Source: Tanypteryx hageni
Taxonomy: Eukaryota > Arthropoda > Insecta > Odonata > Petaluridae
Assembly: GCA_028673005.1 (NCBI GenBank)
Contig: CM054116.1
Span: 36,986,854 to 37,050,853 of the forward strand
Direction of reading: 5' to 3'
Length of the DNA stretch: 64,000 nt
Made by a program: the position numbers and the translations under genes. Below the pieces are notes generated by a model, which did not search any database, had not been told where the DNA came from, and worked only from the letters and a program-made list of their open reading frames with translations. Positions 46,901 to 59,599 of this stretch are shown in pieces. Every line of letters starts with the position of its first letter. The first letter of the stretch is position 1.

Positions 46901-49724
46901 AATGCAGAAAGAAACAAAAAAGAAGTTTTTCCATTGTTTCTGTTTCCAGTAGCAAAGTTGTGAATGTCGTTTTGTCAGTAGATAGTGATTGAGCAGTGGA
47001 ATCCCTTTAGTAGTTGCTTTTTTGCCGTTGGTAAAGTGAATCAGTTTCTACGTTTATATTATTGGCAAAATAATCATCCTGGATATATTTCAAGTACCGT
47101 AATGATAAGCTTCGAAGAATATTGATTGATAAGCCGTCAAGGGTGTTTTTAGGTTTCAGTTTTCAGTTAACGATTGTTAGTTTATTTGGAAACTTAAAGA
47201 ATTAACTTAGATCGATTTTTTCAAATTCAGAGAAACATTACGTAAATAACTTCACCCATGAACCACTATGACGTGAAATCTTTGTTGGAGAGTTACACCA
47301 GTGCCAATAAAAATCGGCTGGGAAAACCAGATTCGTATTTTGGCTATAATGTAGGCCCACTTATTGCCAAAATCTATTTGCACGTGAATACAAGTGGAAA
47401 TTATTCTGCATCGAGTCTGCGTGCCGCCAGATTTGCCGACAATGGTGGCACAGAGCAGTGCTACGTAATCTGACGTTTCTTTTTTATATCAATAAAACCC
47501 AACGCACTCCACACAAAGATTGTTTGCGTGTCATTGAAGAGATAAGGACGCGAGATTGTGTTGTTCCGTGGCAAACTTCTGCGGACATCTAAGGCCGTTG
47601 CGATATTCTTGTGGAATTGAGGAAAGGAATTTCGTTATTCGCCAGCATCTGCCTCGAGGATTTAAATTTATGGCGATGGCATGGTGTCGATGACGCGAAT
47701 AGATGACTTTCTCCAAGGTGTCCGTTGCTTATAATTTGGGCGTAGATTTATTGCCGAATCTTCCAAGCGGGTTTTGTTTTTAATAGCCGTGCCACGAAAA
47801 TGGGATTCGTTAATAGAAAACGTCTAATCGGTGGGAACGCTGTTTATGCTTCGGGCATTTTCGAACAATTCTTTCTTTTAGACCCGACGTGCATTTATTA
47901 TTTTTGGTAATGAAAATAACTCTATCAATTTCTATAATGCATTGTTCGTCAGGTTTTCAAGGTTGGTTTCTACATCACTTAATTATTCGGGCCGGGTATG
48001 TCTGAATAATTATTGATAAAAATATTGTTTCTGTTCAAATGAAGGTACGTACGTTATCAGTTCCTATATTAGTGTTCGGTTTGAGATGATTCTGAAAATT
48101 TCGCTTAGAGATTTCGTAACCATCCTCGTAACTTTGAGTCGTTAGCGATAATTCCCGCTTAACGAACAGTTGAATTAAAAATTACGAAAAAATATGATAA
48201 AATGCGATACTTTTTATTTATAAGGCTCACAAATCGTTTCTGAAATTAAAACGAATAGAAACTATTTCTTGTGTCCGAGGAAATTCTCCGAAATTTATGA
48301 CATTTTGAACCCATTTCTTATCCCTTTTGCAAATTCCTCCACTATTAAACCTATTTCCATACACATACCATACGATTTCGTCCCCGTTCTTCGGTCTGTT
48401 GATTCATTAACTTTACATGTAAAATAGTGGGACAAACCAGGCTGACGGTAAACTTAAACTGATGTAACGGAATCGATTAGATAATGAGTAGCTTCACGTC
48501 CTTTTGCAACTTCATCGGTGTTCCTTGTCAGGAAGTTTGTCGTCTCCATTCATTCTCTTAAGTAGTAATTAATGAGTAAGTTGATTTTAGGCTTAATAAT
48601 ATTCTTATAGCGTTGCTTATATTAATTTATTGCTCTAATTCCATGTTGCGATGGTGTTGATAACAGTGAACAATAATATCCGAATTTGATCGGCGAACTA
48701 AAGGTAACGGCGTGCTAAGTAGACATAGCAATTATGTTTTTCATCTTTTATGGAGGCGACAAATACGCTGTTTTACGGTTGCGGAAACAATTGAAGTGTT
48801 AATCGTTACAGATTTAAGCGATTTAGCGGTAAAGTTAAACTTTCGTTTAGCTTAAATAATATGCTAAAATGTAACTTAAACGTCCTGGAGTAATTAATTC
48901 ATATATTTTTATGGCAAAAGAAACTTTTCCGTAGTCTCTATTGACAATTAGCACCATTAAAAAATAACGGGCTTTTGAAACTACAGGTGCAAAAACCAGG
49001 CTATTAGCGTGAGTAGTTTTTGTGTTATCGCAACTCGAAAGAACTATGCAATTATTAGGGGTCGCCAATTTATATTAGAGATTTAACTTTCCGAGAACCT
49101 AAGCGAAAGAGGTGCAGGTCTATAGTTGATTCGTGTAAATCTAAGTTAAAATAAAAATTGCAACATTTTGTGGAGTTATAGTTCGAGAAGGCATCAAGAT
49201 TGTAGGTCTGTAATATTTATTTCTATTTTCTAACGGATCATATCCCACTTTTGAGGTGAAGTTTCGTTGGAAGACTAGCGTGATACCAATTTTCTCCGAG
49301 TGCGTAAAGCTATTTTTGGAGAAGCGAGATGGGGGAAGGTAGCCCACACCTGTAGAAGATGTTTGAATTCCATGCGGGATTCTTTGAGTGCGAGTAAAAG
49401 GTAGGATCGGGCGCAGGTGGCGTTTCAGAAGCAGCTTACGGAGGATGAGTTTGAGACTTTTCTACCATTTATTTTCTTTTTATAACTGAAGTGATATTCT
49501 GATTTAAACGGTGTATTTTTAGGCTTTAGGATATGCGTGGAAGATATTGACATTGTTAGTGGCGTCCTATATGAAGAATTTTGTTTGTTGATTCATTTAA
49601 AAATAAACTGTTCTTTAGTTTTACTCAGTTTAAGATGTAGCGCTCTGCCCTTCAAGACGAATAGAAATTATAGAGTAGATTTAATAAGAGGAATGAATAT
49701 TCATCATTACCTACTTATTTTTTA
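43913..49724. other. Intronic sequence, no complete gene supported
   Basis: Just after the donor, other frames stay protein-like to about 44010 (EVLEGVDATYIRPSGN in one, RRTFARQGIHGNLAELPEEK in the next); see findings. Beyond 44170, open frames are short and overlap without pattern. No element was recognised. Confidence 0.45.
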
Positions 49725-50132
49725 AAAAATCTGATGTGGCCACTGCATGACTTTCTCTATACCTGTGACATTTCTAAAAATTCCAAATAGGTTAAATGAT
49801 AATAAATATTTTAAGGAACTGGGAGCAAATATAAAAAAACTGATGTGACAAGAGTAAACACCCACTTCTGGTTGACCGATTCTTACCAAAAACTATTCAG
49901 TTATTGTCACCATAACAAAACTGTCAAATATAAAATTTCACGTTGACTCGATTAATAGTTTTTGAGTTAAGAGCACCCACAACATTCCGGTCACAGACAC
50001 ACGCAAACATCATCGAGAAAATAATTAAAACGTGTTCAGGGAACCTTAATACATGTATTTCCGTTGAAATCTTGAATTCGAGTTTTTTCATGAAAACTAC
50101 TTTCTGTATGCCTCGTATATGGAGAAAGTGAA
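49725..50132 (-). repeat. Unnamed repeat family, copy 6
   Basis: ATCTGATGTGGCCACTGCAT, ATAGGTTAAATGATAATAAA, GATGTGACAAGAGTAAACAC, ACGTGTTCAGGGAACCTTAA and GTATATGGAGAAAGTGAAAA match copies 1, 3, 4 and 5 in reverse. It is the only copy outside the first CLASP intron. Confidence 0.85.
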
Positions 50133-50170
50133 AAGGGATAAACACTACGGTAATATGATAATGTTGAAGA

Positions 50171-50215
50171 AGAGGCACTCTAATTGCCGTAAAGTACGGC
50201 AATTAGAGTCCCTCT
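50171..50215. repeat. Tight hairpin, 21-bp stem with 3-nt loop
   Basis: AGAGGCACTCTAATTGCCGTA, then the 3-nt loop AAG, then the reverse complement with one mismatch. It lies about 40 bp beyond repeat copy 6. Origin unknown. Confidence 0.85.
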
Positions 50216-51289
50216 TTTCTTACATTGCATTATTATCGTTAGATCAGTTTGTTGTGACTGAAGGATAGTTCTTCGTACATAGGGGAGGATAATTAATTAC
50301 TCTTCCTTTCGGGCTTGTTTTGCTAGTCATAATCTCCCTATGTGTTCAATGTCATGCGCTTATTCTTGATAAACGTGGTGGAAGGAGGATTGATATGATA
50401 TCTGCATGTGTGGTCGTGATTCATATATCGTTTCAAGTTAGATGGTAGTCACGAAGATCGTATCCGTGAATCGAGGTCATAGGTTAAGACTCCTATCTTT
50501 CTGAGATGAAAATCAGCTGGCGTCATCAGATGATTAGGACGTTTTTCAGATTCCGAAGACTTAACCAGGAAGTGGATATCGTGTGGTGTTTAATTTGGTT
50601 GGAGATTTGTACCTTATGCCGTATTCCATTTACTTCTTTAATTGACAAAATTCGTCGTGGGTGTTAATTAGTTGCCTCGTGTAATGTTTTAAACAAGATG
50701 TTTATGGTTTATTATTTTTACTTTCATTTGCAGATAATTATATAGGTTGCATGAAGCAATTTTGTCAGTTTTCTCCATTTACGAGATACGAAATACTACC
50801 TGAAGTGTCTCACATTAGCAAAGATCAATCATAACTGTCGCCTATTCAACATTTCAGGAGTACACATCAGCATTTGCAATCTTGGACGTTTGAAGGTGGT
50901 CTTGCAGCGCTGTAGTTGTTTCTTTATCGATTTATTTTTTCATTGGCAGATTTTCGTCTATAATTCATCATTTTCAACGATATTCTCTTTAATAATTCCG
51001 CATTTCGTTTGTGCTACTGTTAAATCGAATCAGTTGATGCAAAGCAATTTCCATTGTCTTGCGTGACCAGTCATTTGAAAACCAATTAAAAGACGAATCG
51101 AGAGTATACAAGCAATTCCCTAGCGTGCTTTGCCTAATTTTATCATCAAATCACAGTGACTTCAATTTAATCTTTTTAAAAGTGAGATTGTGTGTGGTAT
51201 CGTCCATCATCTAAAGATGACGCGTATCAAAATCCATTGAAATTCTCCGCTTTCATCCCTTGATCGTTCGTATTTCCTTTCCTTGCGGT
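50216..51289. other. Intronic sequence, nothing recognised
   Basis: Mixed composition; no coding or repeat structure was identified. Confidence 0.5.
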
Positions 51290-51670
51290 CTGATCTCCTT
51301 GTCTCCGCTAGATTCTCTCCCCCAATCCACCCCTCGTGTCTCGTTAGTTTTACTCCGCTGATCCCTGGGCACGTGTTCGCACGAACCACCCTCCCTCTCT
51401 TCCTCCCAATCATTCTCCGATCCTATTGCTCTTCCCAACCTACCCCACTCCATTTCCTTGTCCATTGTTTGCACTCTCGCAAACTGCATCTTCCCCTCTC
51501 CGACCTATCCTATCCCCGCATCTTCTTCCTATCAGATTCCCTCCGCCCCCCCTTTCCCCCCCTCGCATCGCCCCGACCCTTCTTTCCTCTTTCCCACATC
51601 TTTTTGCCCACATCCTCGGTTTCCCTTTCTCAGCATCCCTGTCCTTTCTTTTTTCCCACTTGTCAAAAGG
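51290..51670 (+). repeat. Pyrimidine-rich tract
   Basis: A C/T-dominated + strand, for example CCTCCCTCTCTTCCTCCCAA and CCCCCCCTTTCCCCCCCTCG. Pro/Ser/Phe-rich frames are composition artefacts. Confidence 0.6.
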
Positions 51671-51679
51671 AATTTTGTT

Positions 51680-54600
51680 TTTCTCCTCACTATACGGGCG
51701 CAGGCACACTTTCTGTGTACTGGTCTGGATTACGTATCCTTCACGCTGGAAGAGGATGGCTCTTGCTCTCCCTTCTTTTATTTTAATTTTGGCTCTTCTA
51801 TTTTGGTGTATTGCTTAGGCTAGCGAAGGGCTTTGTTGACATTTTTCATTGGGAAGATGTTCTGTTTCAAAGGATTAATGTTGCTTGCTTCTAACAGACA
51901 TTTCTTGTCCTCGCTGTATCATTTCTCATTGCAGAGATTGTGTAGAGCCTTCTCTTTTCTGAGTTCTTTGTTGAATAACGCTAATTAATGTTTCCTTTGT
52001 GTTGTGATTGGTGGCGTTAGTCACTTTCATTAAGACTTCTTTCGCTGACTATCATTTTAGCGGCGCCATGCCATGGTATGGTGCCTTTTAATGCAGTAAT
52101 CGCTTAAGAAATGTCCGTTTGCCTACTTTTAATATACAACATTAACGTGCCATGATAAATGAAATCGTAGACACAAAAATGTTCTTTCTGGCTGCGATTC
52201 AATACTAAATTCAATAAGAAGGAACCTATTAAGACACGTCATTTTGTAAATTTACGTGCATGTTATTGGAGTGTTCTTTCATATTTTGGCCTCTAAAGGA
52301 AGTTACTTTATAATTTTTATCCGCAGATATTCGGCATTACTATATGCTTTGAAAAGTAATCTCAATGCTGTGTTATCAAAGAAACCGTTAAGGTCATAAA
52401 TGTCACTTAGATTCACTTTCTTGGTGACTCATTTTTTCACAATTCTTCCCGCGAACAATAATTTTGACCTCTCGGTCGTCAAATGTAACGTTTTCGTGTT
52501 TTCAGTTGCACTATTATTTATTTTTCTTTGTGAATTTAGTATGACATTTAAATCTTTACTAGGACGTTTGTTTGGAATTGGAGGAAAAACGTTTTGGCGG
52601 CTTTTTATTGGCGCCTTTCCTTTGGCGCACACGTTTCGTATGCCTTGGCTATCTCATCGTAGGGCGTTCTAATTTTTACTTAGGTTATATAATTTTAGTT
52701 GAGCGAATGTTCTCTTGAACGGAATCCGTATCTTTGTAACCTAAGTCGTAGTTGTGCTGAATATTTGTCTAGCATTGCAATTTTACATATAAGCTTCTTT
52801 AATAACAGCAATTATGAAAGTCGTAGTTAGATGTCAGGTAGCCTGTTAACTTCAAGGCCATAGCCAAAACGTCGATAATGTTGCTTGTATGGTATATCGC
52901 TTTAATTAAGAATTGAATAAGTGAGCTCAGGTGAAGGCTCGTGTTAAATAAATGACTATTTTCTATAGATAGAAAAAGGGTCTAATTCAACTATTTATCG
53001 CCTAATGAGTTAAATTATCTTCTTAACATCCAAATTTGTGTGGTAATTATCGAGAACGCTCGGAGGTTTTAATTAACCAGTCATTGAGAAATATTTTTCT
53101 TTAGAAAAACTTTAAAACGGTCCACCAAAGCAAATATTAAGTGGATTTGTTGTCAGTAACGGGTTTAAACGGTTAGCTAAATGCATTCTGGAGAAAACCC
53201 GTTCTTCAAAGAGGATCGTTATATTTTTAATTCGTGCGGCTTTTACTGCAATTTGAATGTTTCTCCAACAAGTTATGTCCTGAAATTTTTTATGCACACA
53301 TCAATAACGTTATTATGTGGTAATTACGTGAAAATATTTTCTTATTCACATGGAAGTTTGAGCTAACTGTATCAAACCGGATCCTCCTCGGATTCCTAGC
53401 TGAGAAAATGCTTTTGTCGGTCGACATTTTCTTAAAGAAAATGTTTGTCCTCACTGTAACAGAATCAGTAAATTAAATCGGAAGGCGATGGAAGGATACG
53501 GCTAGAAAATTGCCAGGGAGGGCATAGCCAACGTTCGTCGCCTTAAATCTCCGTTAGCATAGAAAAAAATAAAAACAACCTATTTCGTCTTCTGGCGTCT
53601 CGACATTCGTCTCCGAGGCGCCCCCGTATCACGTGGCGACGACTTTGGGGCGTGTTATTCCACTTTCACCGTCCGTATCATTCTGGTGACGGTCTTAACC
53701 ACCGTCACGGTCGACAATCCATCGCGCGGATCTTTTCGTCTCGGTGGCCTGCAGGCATAACCGGTAACCGAGGCCTCCACGGGTAAACATCAGAAAAAAA
53801 GATAATGGAAGCGCGCACCAGGGAAAACAATCGGAAGGCGAAATTCCTCGGACGTCGGATTCCGTGGCCGGAATGCGGCCTGCCTCGGGAGACGACGCGT
53901 GGCTGAACTCCATCTCGTGGTCTGAATTCGCAATCGGGGTGTCTCACCCCTTCCGTCCCGTCTCGCTCCATATTCTGTTACCCCAACTCGCCGAAAGCAC
54001 GCGTCTGAAGGGGCGTCCCCCTCAATCTTCCACGCGAGACGACGCGGTTTCGTGGATCCGTTGGGACGCGGTTTCTTGTCGCGGAATTCTCACTTTTTGG
54101 AGGATTTATTCCGCCATTCTCCGAGAGTTTGCTCGTTTGGGATCCCCCTTGTGAGTGCTCGGTGGGCGAGAGAGTAGTTTGACTACCAGAGCCTAGGACA
54201 ACCCGAAAGACTTGTTGCGCCCTTATGCCGCATGACCTTTGATGCGTTTTAAAAATAATTTTTCCGGTCCTACCACCTTTTCTCGTATGCATCGTATTTC
54301 TTTATCCCTAATTGTGTTTTGCGATGTTATTTTTAGTGCTTTAAAAAAAACGTTCATGTTTTCACCTTGTCCTCCCGTCCGTCCGCGCGCAAAAATTTAT
54401 ACCAATGGGATGAGCTGGGTAGCTTAAGATTTTCAGGATAGTCTCGTAACTGACACGAACCCTATGAATTTTGGGATCCGTCCTACTGTCCGTTTGCCCT
54501 ATACCAGGATTTGAAGAACTGTAAACTATCTATACGGGTACGTTATTATGGTACAATTTCGTTTTGTTTACGTTGCTACAACAATAAAAGCGAAGCGTAA

Positions 54601-57600
54601 ATACCTTCAATGTACTTCCGAAAAGGGAAAGGAGGGAGAGAAGGTCGAAGATTCCGAAAATGTACGTATACATTCTAAAAATAGCCCTTTTGGAATAATC
54701 TGCCTTTGCGGTTCTTTTTTAACTTATTTTAATTAGCTATTGTAGCGTTATTGTTTAATTAATCGAATCTTTTAAAAATTTATCACATCCTTCTATGAGA
54801 AAAAAAACACGCGGGAGGACCTTCTATGTCTGGATATAATTTTTGCCTTAAAATTACTCTCGTGTCGTAAAAGTTATAAACGTTGTACTGCATTTGTTCA
54901 GTCATTCTTAATATGCAACTTATACGTTGCCACCCATTTCCTAACTTACAGGATAGTATCAGCCAAAACAAGGCATCCGACGCATACGTGTCTGAGTAAC
55001 ATCCTGATTTGCTGACATGCAATCTGTTCGTTGGTTCTTGGACTCAGCTCACGGAGAGAGACGATTAAAGCGGATGGCAAACGATATGCCGTTTCTGCGT
55101 CGCAGGCGTAGGGATGCAAGTTTGCCGTTCACGCAATCGCTCGACAAGAAGTGTGGGCGTGTGGTGGCGCTACCCGCACTGTCAATTACAATCGCTCGCC
55201 TGAAAGTTGTTCTCGAAGTGTCAACGGCGCGAGTCTGGCTCCGTTGCGGTCCCTTCTCCTTCCCCCTCGTTCCTTGTATCCTTTCATTCGTACACCCCAT
55301 GTGCAAGCCTCGTGTTCCGTAATTCTTGCGTTTCTCGCGGTCTGCCGCCTTGTATGTAGCTTGGCGGATCATCCCTCGACACGCGTATATCCACATGGCG
55401 GGATAGGGCAAATTTCCTCAGGTAACCAATACTATTTCAATTGGCACTTATCGGTGGCACGAAATAGGATTGTGGTATAGGGGTTTATGACCTTCGTTAA
55501 CCTCAACTTGTAAGTTGGTTCTGTGAGGGTTTATGACCTTAATTAACCTCAATGTTACGTAGGTAATTACGAGGATTAGTGATAGTATGTGATGAGTTTG
55601 TTATTATGATATAAATTTACCCAAGAGAAAAGTGATTCAAAAAACGTAATTTAGGGTCGGAAAAAAATTCATCTACTTAAAATTCGTCTTTTTTATAAAT
55701 AATTTACTTTCACTGAAGTCGATTTTTAGTGAATAGAAGAAGTATTATTTTTAAGTGAAATTTTTAGGAAAAGAAATATTCCAGTCCTTGGATCACCACC
55801 ATCTATCGAAAGATATTATTGGGGCACTCTGTTACTTAAGCATATAATTCTCAAAATAAATAATTCTGCTAGGATAGTGTGGAATTGCGACATGAAATTT
55901 TTTTAGTGTTACCTTTCATTTTTCTCCCTAGAAAGACGAGCAGGCGAATTGAAGGATGATACATAGAGAACTAGTTTTTTTTTTTCAAATTTGTTCATTC
56001 CCAACTGATGTAATACGTTTCTGCCATCAAATTCAATTGGTGTTAAGAAATATTTACCACTACCGTATTTGTTATGGACGCGGGTGGTCTTAATGAAATC
56101 TCCTTGTTTACAGGCTTAAGTTCCTTTAAGGTCAGGGGCGGTGGCAATACATTCAATTATTATCGCTGTATAATCGTTCGCCATTGTGTCCTAAGCTGGG
56201 CTTAAAAGCGCTACTAAAACAGTGAAATCCTCCTACACTCGATCTTGGGGCCGTTAAGGGATTAAGGCATTCCTTTGTTTCCCTCGCGCGTATTCCTTCT
56301 CTGACGTCTTGTTCGCCCTCTGTATGCTCTTCTGAACTAATTCCGTTTGCGACGGTGTGGGGAGGAGGGAATTTTAAGCCTCGGTATTTTCTACTCGGAG
56401 CTTTACGAAAGCTTCTTTACGTCAAGCCGCCTCATAGCCAGCGACAATCGTGTCGCAAATACTGTATATGCGAGATTCGGTGCAGGTTCTTAAGACGTTT
56501 CTTCGTATGCGACCAATTTGATGAAATCCGCGAAGCGGTTTTTTTTGCGGCTTCTCCTGTGGAACTCGCTAGCTGGATTCGAGGTGACCGTCTACTACAT
56601 CAGCAAGACTTCTGTAATCTTGGAAGTGAGCGTCTTTCGACGTAATAATTTCTTTCTAGGATATTGCATTTTTATCGAATGTCATCACTTTATCCGATGA
56701 AGCGCGCAATACTTCTGTTAATATAACTCGGACTTTGTGATTGAATAATTTTCTTAGGTGAAATTAAGTTGTAAGTTTGAGGAATTATTTGAACTGCTAG
56801 CCATTTGATTAAAAGAGTATATATAGTAAAAGAGATATTTGTTCATTTTGACAATTTGCAGAATTCGAAAAGGAATGCTAAGAATACTAAGTGAGAAAGC
56901 GCTTCAACTCTTCCAGATGATCGTCAAGTTGTGAGAAAAATGTTTCGGAAAGGTTATTCTTAACTGTTTCACTGAAAGTTTGACTGTGGCATCGAGGGTA
57001 TGGGAAGTTTTAGGTAATTTTTTATTTTATTTTTAAAGCAATGTTCAGTCATCCAAATTCCAAATATTTGGGGCTAAATACCCAAGCATTTGCGGTATGG
57101 TTGAGAATAGATATGCCCACTGGAATTGATATAGTTTTCGTTTATATTTCGCAATTTCTCAATATTCGAAGATAATGTGGTCAATAAAAGCATCATTTCA
57201 TTGGTTCCCACTTAATATGAGTTCATATTTCATTTGACCGTCGTGTTTCGTCTTTGAGGTTTGATGAATTGACTTATATTTTTGGCTCCAAAGAATTTCC
57301 TAACCTTTAGAATTAAGTACATTAATTGGGTCATAGGCTATAGAATTACCAAGCACACTAGTCTGGTCGTTGAGTTTTACTTGATTTCATTAGTGGCTGC
57401 ATGCTTCGCCTTGACCGAGCATTCTAATTAAGGATGTTGTCGTTCGAGTTGACGACGGAGAGAGCGCGAATGAAGTGGTGAGTCACTTTGCCCTGCGAAA
57501 CGAACGCCGAGTGAGTCCACCGTTCTTTTCCACTCGGATTCATCCTATAAGACATCAATGATTTTGCCACGGGTCGCGAATGGCGCGCGTTTCGCTCGAC

Positions 57601-58979
57601 CCTCTCTGAAATCTCTCTCCCTCTTCATTCTCCAGCGTCTTCCTGCGAGGATATTTGTTTTTTATTCCAATACTCGTGATAGCACGGAATCTGCACGTTA
57701 AGATATGTATAGCTCCACTAGAGCATTGCATTTTTTTGTTTCGGGGCTCGACCCGACATATGAAAGTGTATAGATTATGGCACTTATATTACAGCTCGTA
57801 AATTAAGCGAACGGACGTATTTCTACTTGTTTTACTAGCTCTAATAATAGTGGCGTGGATAGCTCGATCTCTTGATTCGGTTCCGAAGCCCATTTGGGCG
57901 GATATTTATCCCTTCGCTATTCGGCGCGGTCGCAGGTGTTGCCTTTGAAAATGTAGTCCTCGACCAGACAATGGATTCGCAACGTCCGCAGCGATAAAAA
58001 TGTTAGAAACTCGTGAATTTATATTCGTATTTCGAGACTTGCCCCCACATTGTTATTTCGAGCGCATTTGGAAAGTCGTAAATGGTTCGTGGCAGGCCCT
58101 TAGCGGGTCTCGGAATTTATTTTTTGGAGAGCGTTAACAGTTCGAAGACGTTATGAGTTTCTAGCAATATGACGAATTGAAACTATTAGTCTAAGGAATA
58201 TATATTGAATTGCCTGTTCACTGGTTAGCGTTACTTGTAGATCCAGGAAAATAAGAACATAATTTTCAGTTGTATAAAACCTTTAATTCACCTTTGTCGT
58301 TTATCCCTCAACTATGATAAGTGTTGCTGCCATTAATTCCGATTTAAAGGATTTAGGGACTCTGTACAGTACATGTGTAGCATTATCTTTTAGCGGAAGA
58401 GCTTACGTATTCGATCAGCAACAAATTACATTTTAAGGCGCTCTGCGTCGTAGTGCATTTGACGTTTTGATGGCGATTCTATCATCCTCGCGTTGAATAA
58501 GTCTGCCATTTTTCAACCCCAGGAAATTCGCGGCTCGTGAATCATACACAGATACGGAGCAGATTGCTTTAACGGCGGTACTCCGCCTTGAAAAAAGTTA
58601 TGATCTCCGTGGGACGAATACGGCAAGAGCACGACGTAAAGATCATCCCATTACCTTTGATTTGTGCGGTCGAATTTGTTTTGTGGGCGGCGTGCGAGAA
58701 GGGTCTCCCAACTCTCTCCGATATCTCCCACCACCTCTTCTCCCCCGAGAGGGAGGCTCCGTGGATATGTGGGGTGCCTTTTGGAGGGAAACTTATGTGG
58801 GGGCGAGGGGACCGGGAGAGCTCCTCCTCTGGCAACTCCAGAACCTCTCGATGATTAGTGGTCCTCGAAGCCTTCCCCACATTTCTATCAGAGAGGGGCA
58901 AGACGCCGACAGAAACCGCAATGCGACAAGAAGGTTGCGAGCAGGTAGGCCTCGGGCAGCGAGTGGATGGAAAGGGGGG
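51680..58979. other. Intronic or intergenic sequence, no gene supported
   Basis: CpG-rich patches lie at about 53570-54140, 55030-55400 and 58560-58980. Frames overlap on both strands in each patch and no domain was recognised. A short duplicated phrase GGTTTATGACCTT..TTAACCTCAA occurs at 55480-55510 and 55528-55552. Confidence 0.5.
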
Positions 58980-59570
58980 TGAGGAGGCTGCGTTAGGGAG
59001 GAGTGGTGATTGTGGTAGGGGGTGGAGAGAGAAAGAAAGAGGGGGTGGATAGAAAAAGGGGGAGTGGGTGGATATAGAAAGGGGAAGTGGGTGGAGAGAG
59101 AAAGGGGGAATGGGTGGAGAGAAAGGGAGGGGTGGAGAGAGAGAAAGGGGGTGGAGAGAGATGGGGAGGGGGTGGAGAGAGATGGGGAGGGGGTGGAGAG
59201 ATGGGGAGGGGGTGAGAGAGGGGAGGGGGTTGAGAGGGGGAGGGGGTTGAGAGGGGGAGGGGGGTTGAGAGGGGGAGGGAGGGGGTTGAGAGAGAGGGGG
59301 TTGAGAAAGGGAGGGGGAGGGGGCGGAGAGAGGGGGGGGTGGAGAGAGATGGGAAGGGGGGTTTGGCGAGGGTTGTGGGGGGGAGAGCGTTGGTGTGATC
59401 GAGGGCGCAGACGGAGAGGTCTCTCTCGGGAGAAGACAGAAGCGTGGCGAAAGAGAAGAGCAGAGAGGAGGAGTTGGCGAGACTCGAGGGGGAGAGAGGC
59501 GAAAGTCTGCCGGGATGATGATGATGATGATTGGCCGGAGAGATGGAGAAGAGGTATGGTGGAGAAGCGA
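58980..59570 (+). repeat. Purine minisatellite (GGAGAGAGA / GGGGGAGGGGGTTGAGA units)
   Basis: An irregular array of GTGGAGAGAGAAAGGGGG, GATGGGGAGGGGGTGGAGA and GGGGGAGGGGGTTGAGA units covers roughly 59000-59350, continuing as purine-rich DNA to about 59570. Repeated GGGG runs could form G-quadruplexes or triplex DNA. Frames of about 200 codons on both strands are Gly/Arg/Glu- or Pro/Ser-rich and not called as genes. Confidence 0.85.
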
Positions 59571-59599
59571 AAAAAGGGTGTGGGATGGAGGTGGGAACC

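Noticed and set aside
47258..47473. 71-codon frame on + in a quiet region
   Set aside because: No homology, weak start context and no supporting signals.
49141..49347. 68-codon minus-strand frame (GYLPPSRFSKNSFTHSEKIG)
   Set aside because: Looks mildly protein-like but has no splice context, neighbours or recognised family.
51283..51823. Three overlapping frames of 121-167 codons
   Set aside because: Pyrimidine-rich composition; no coding signal apart from the lack of stops.
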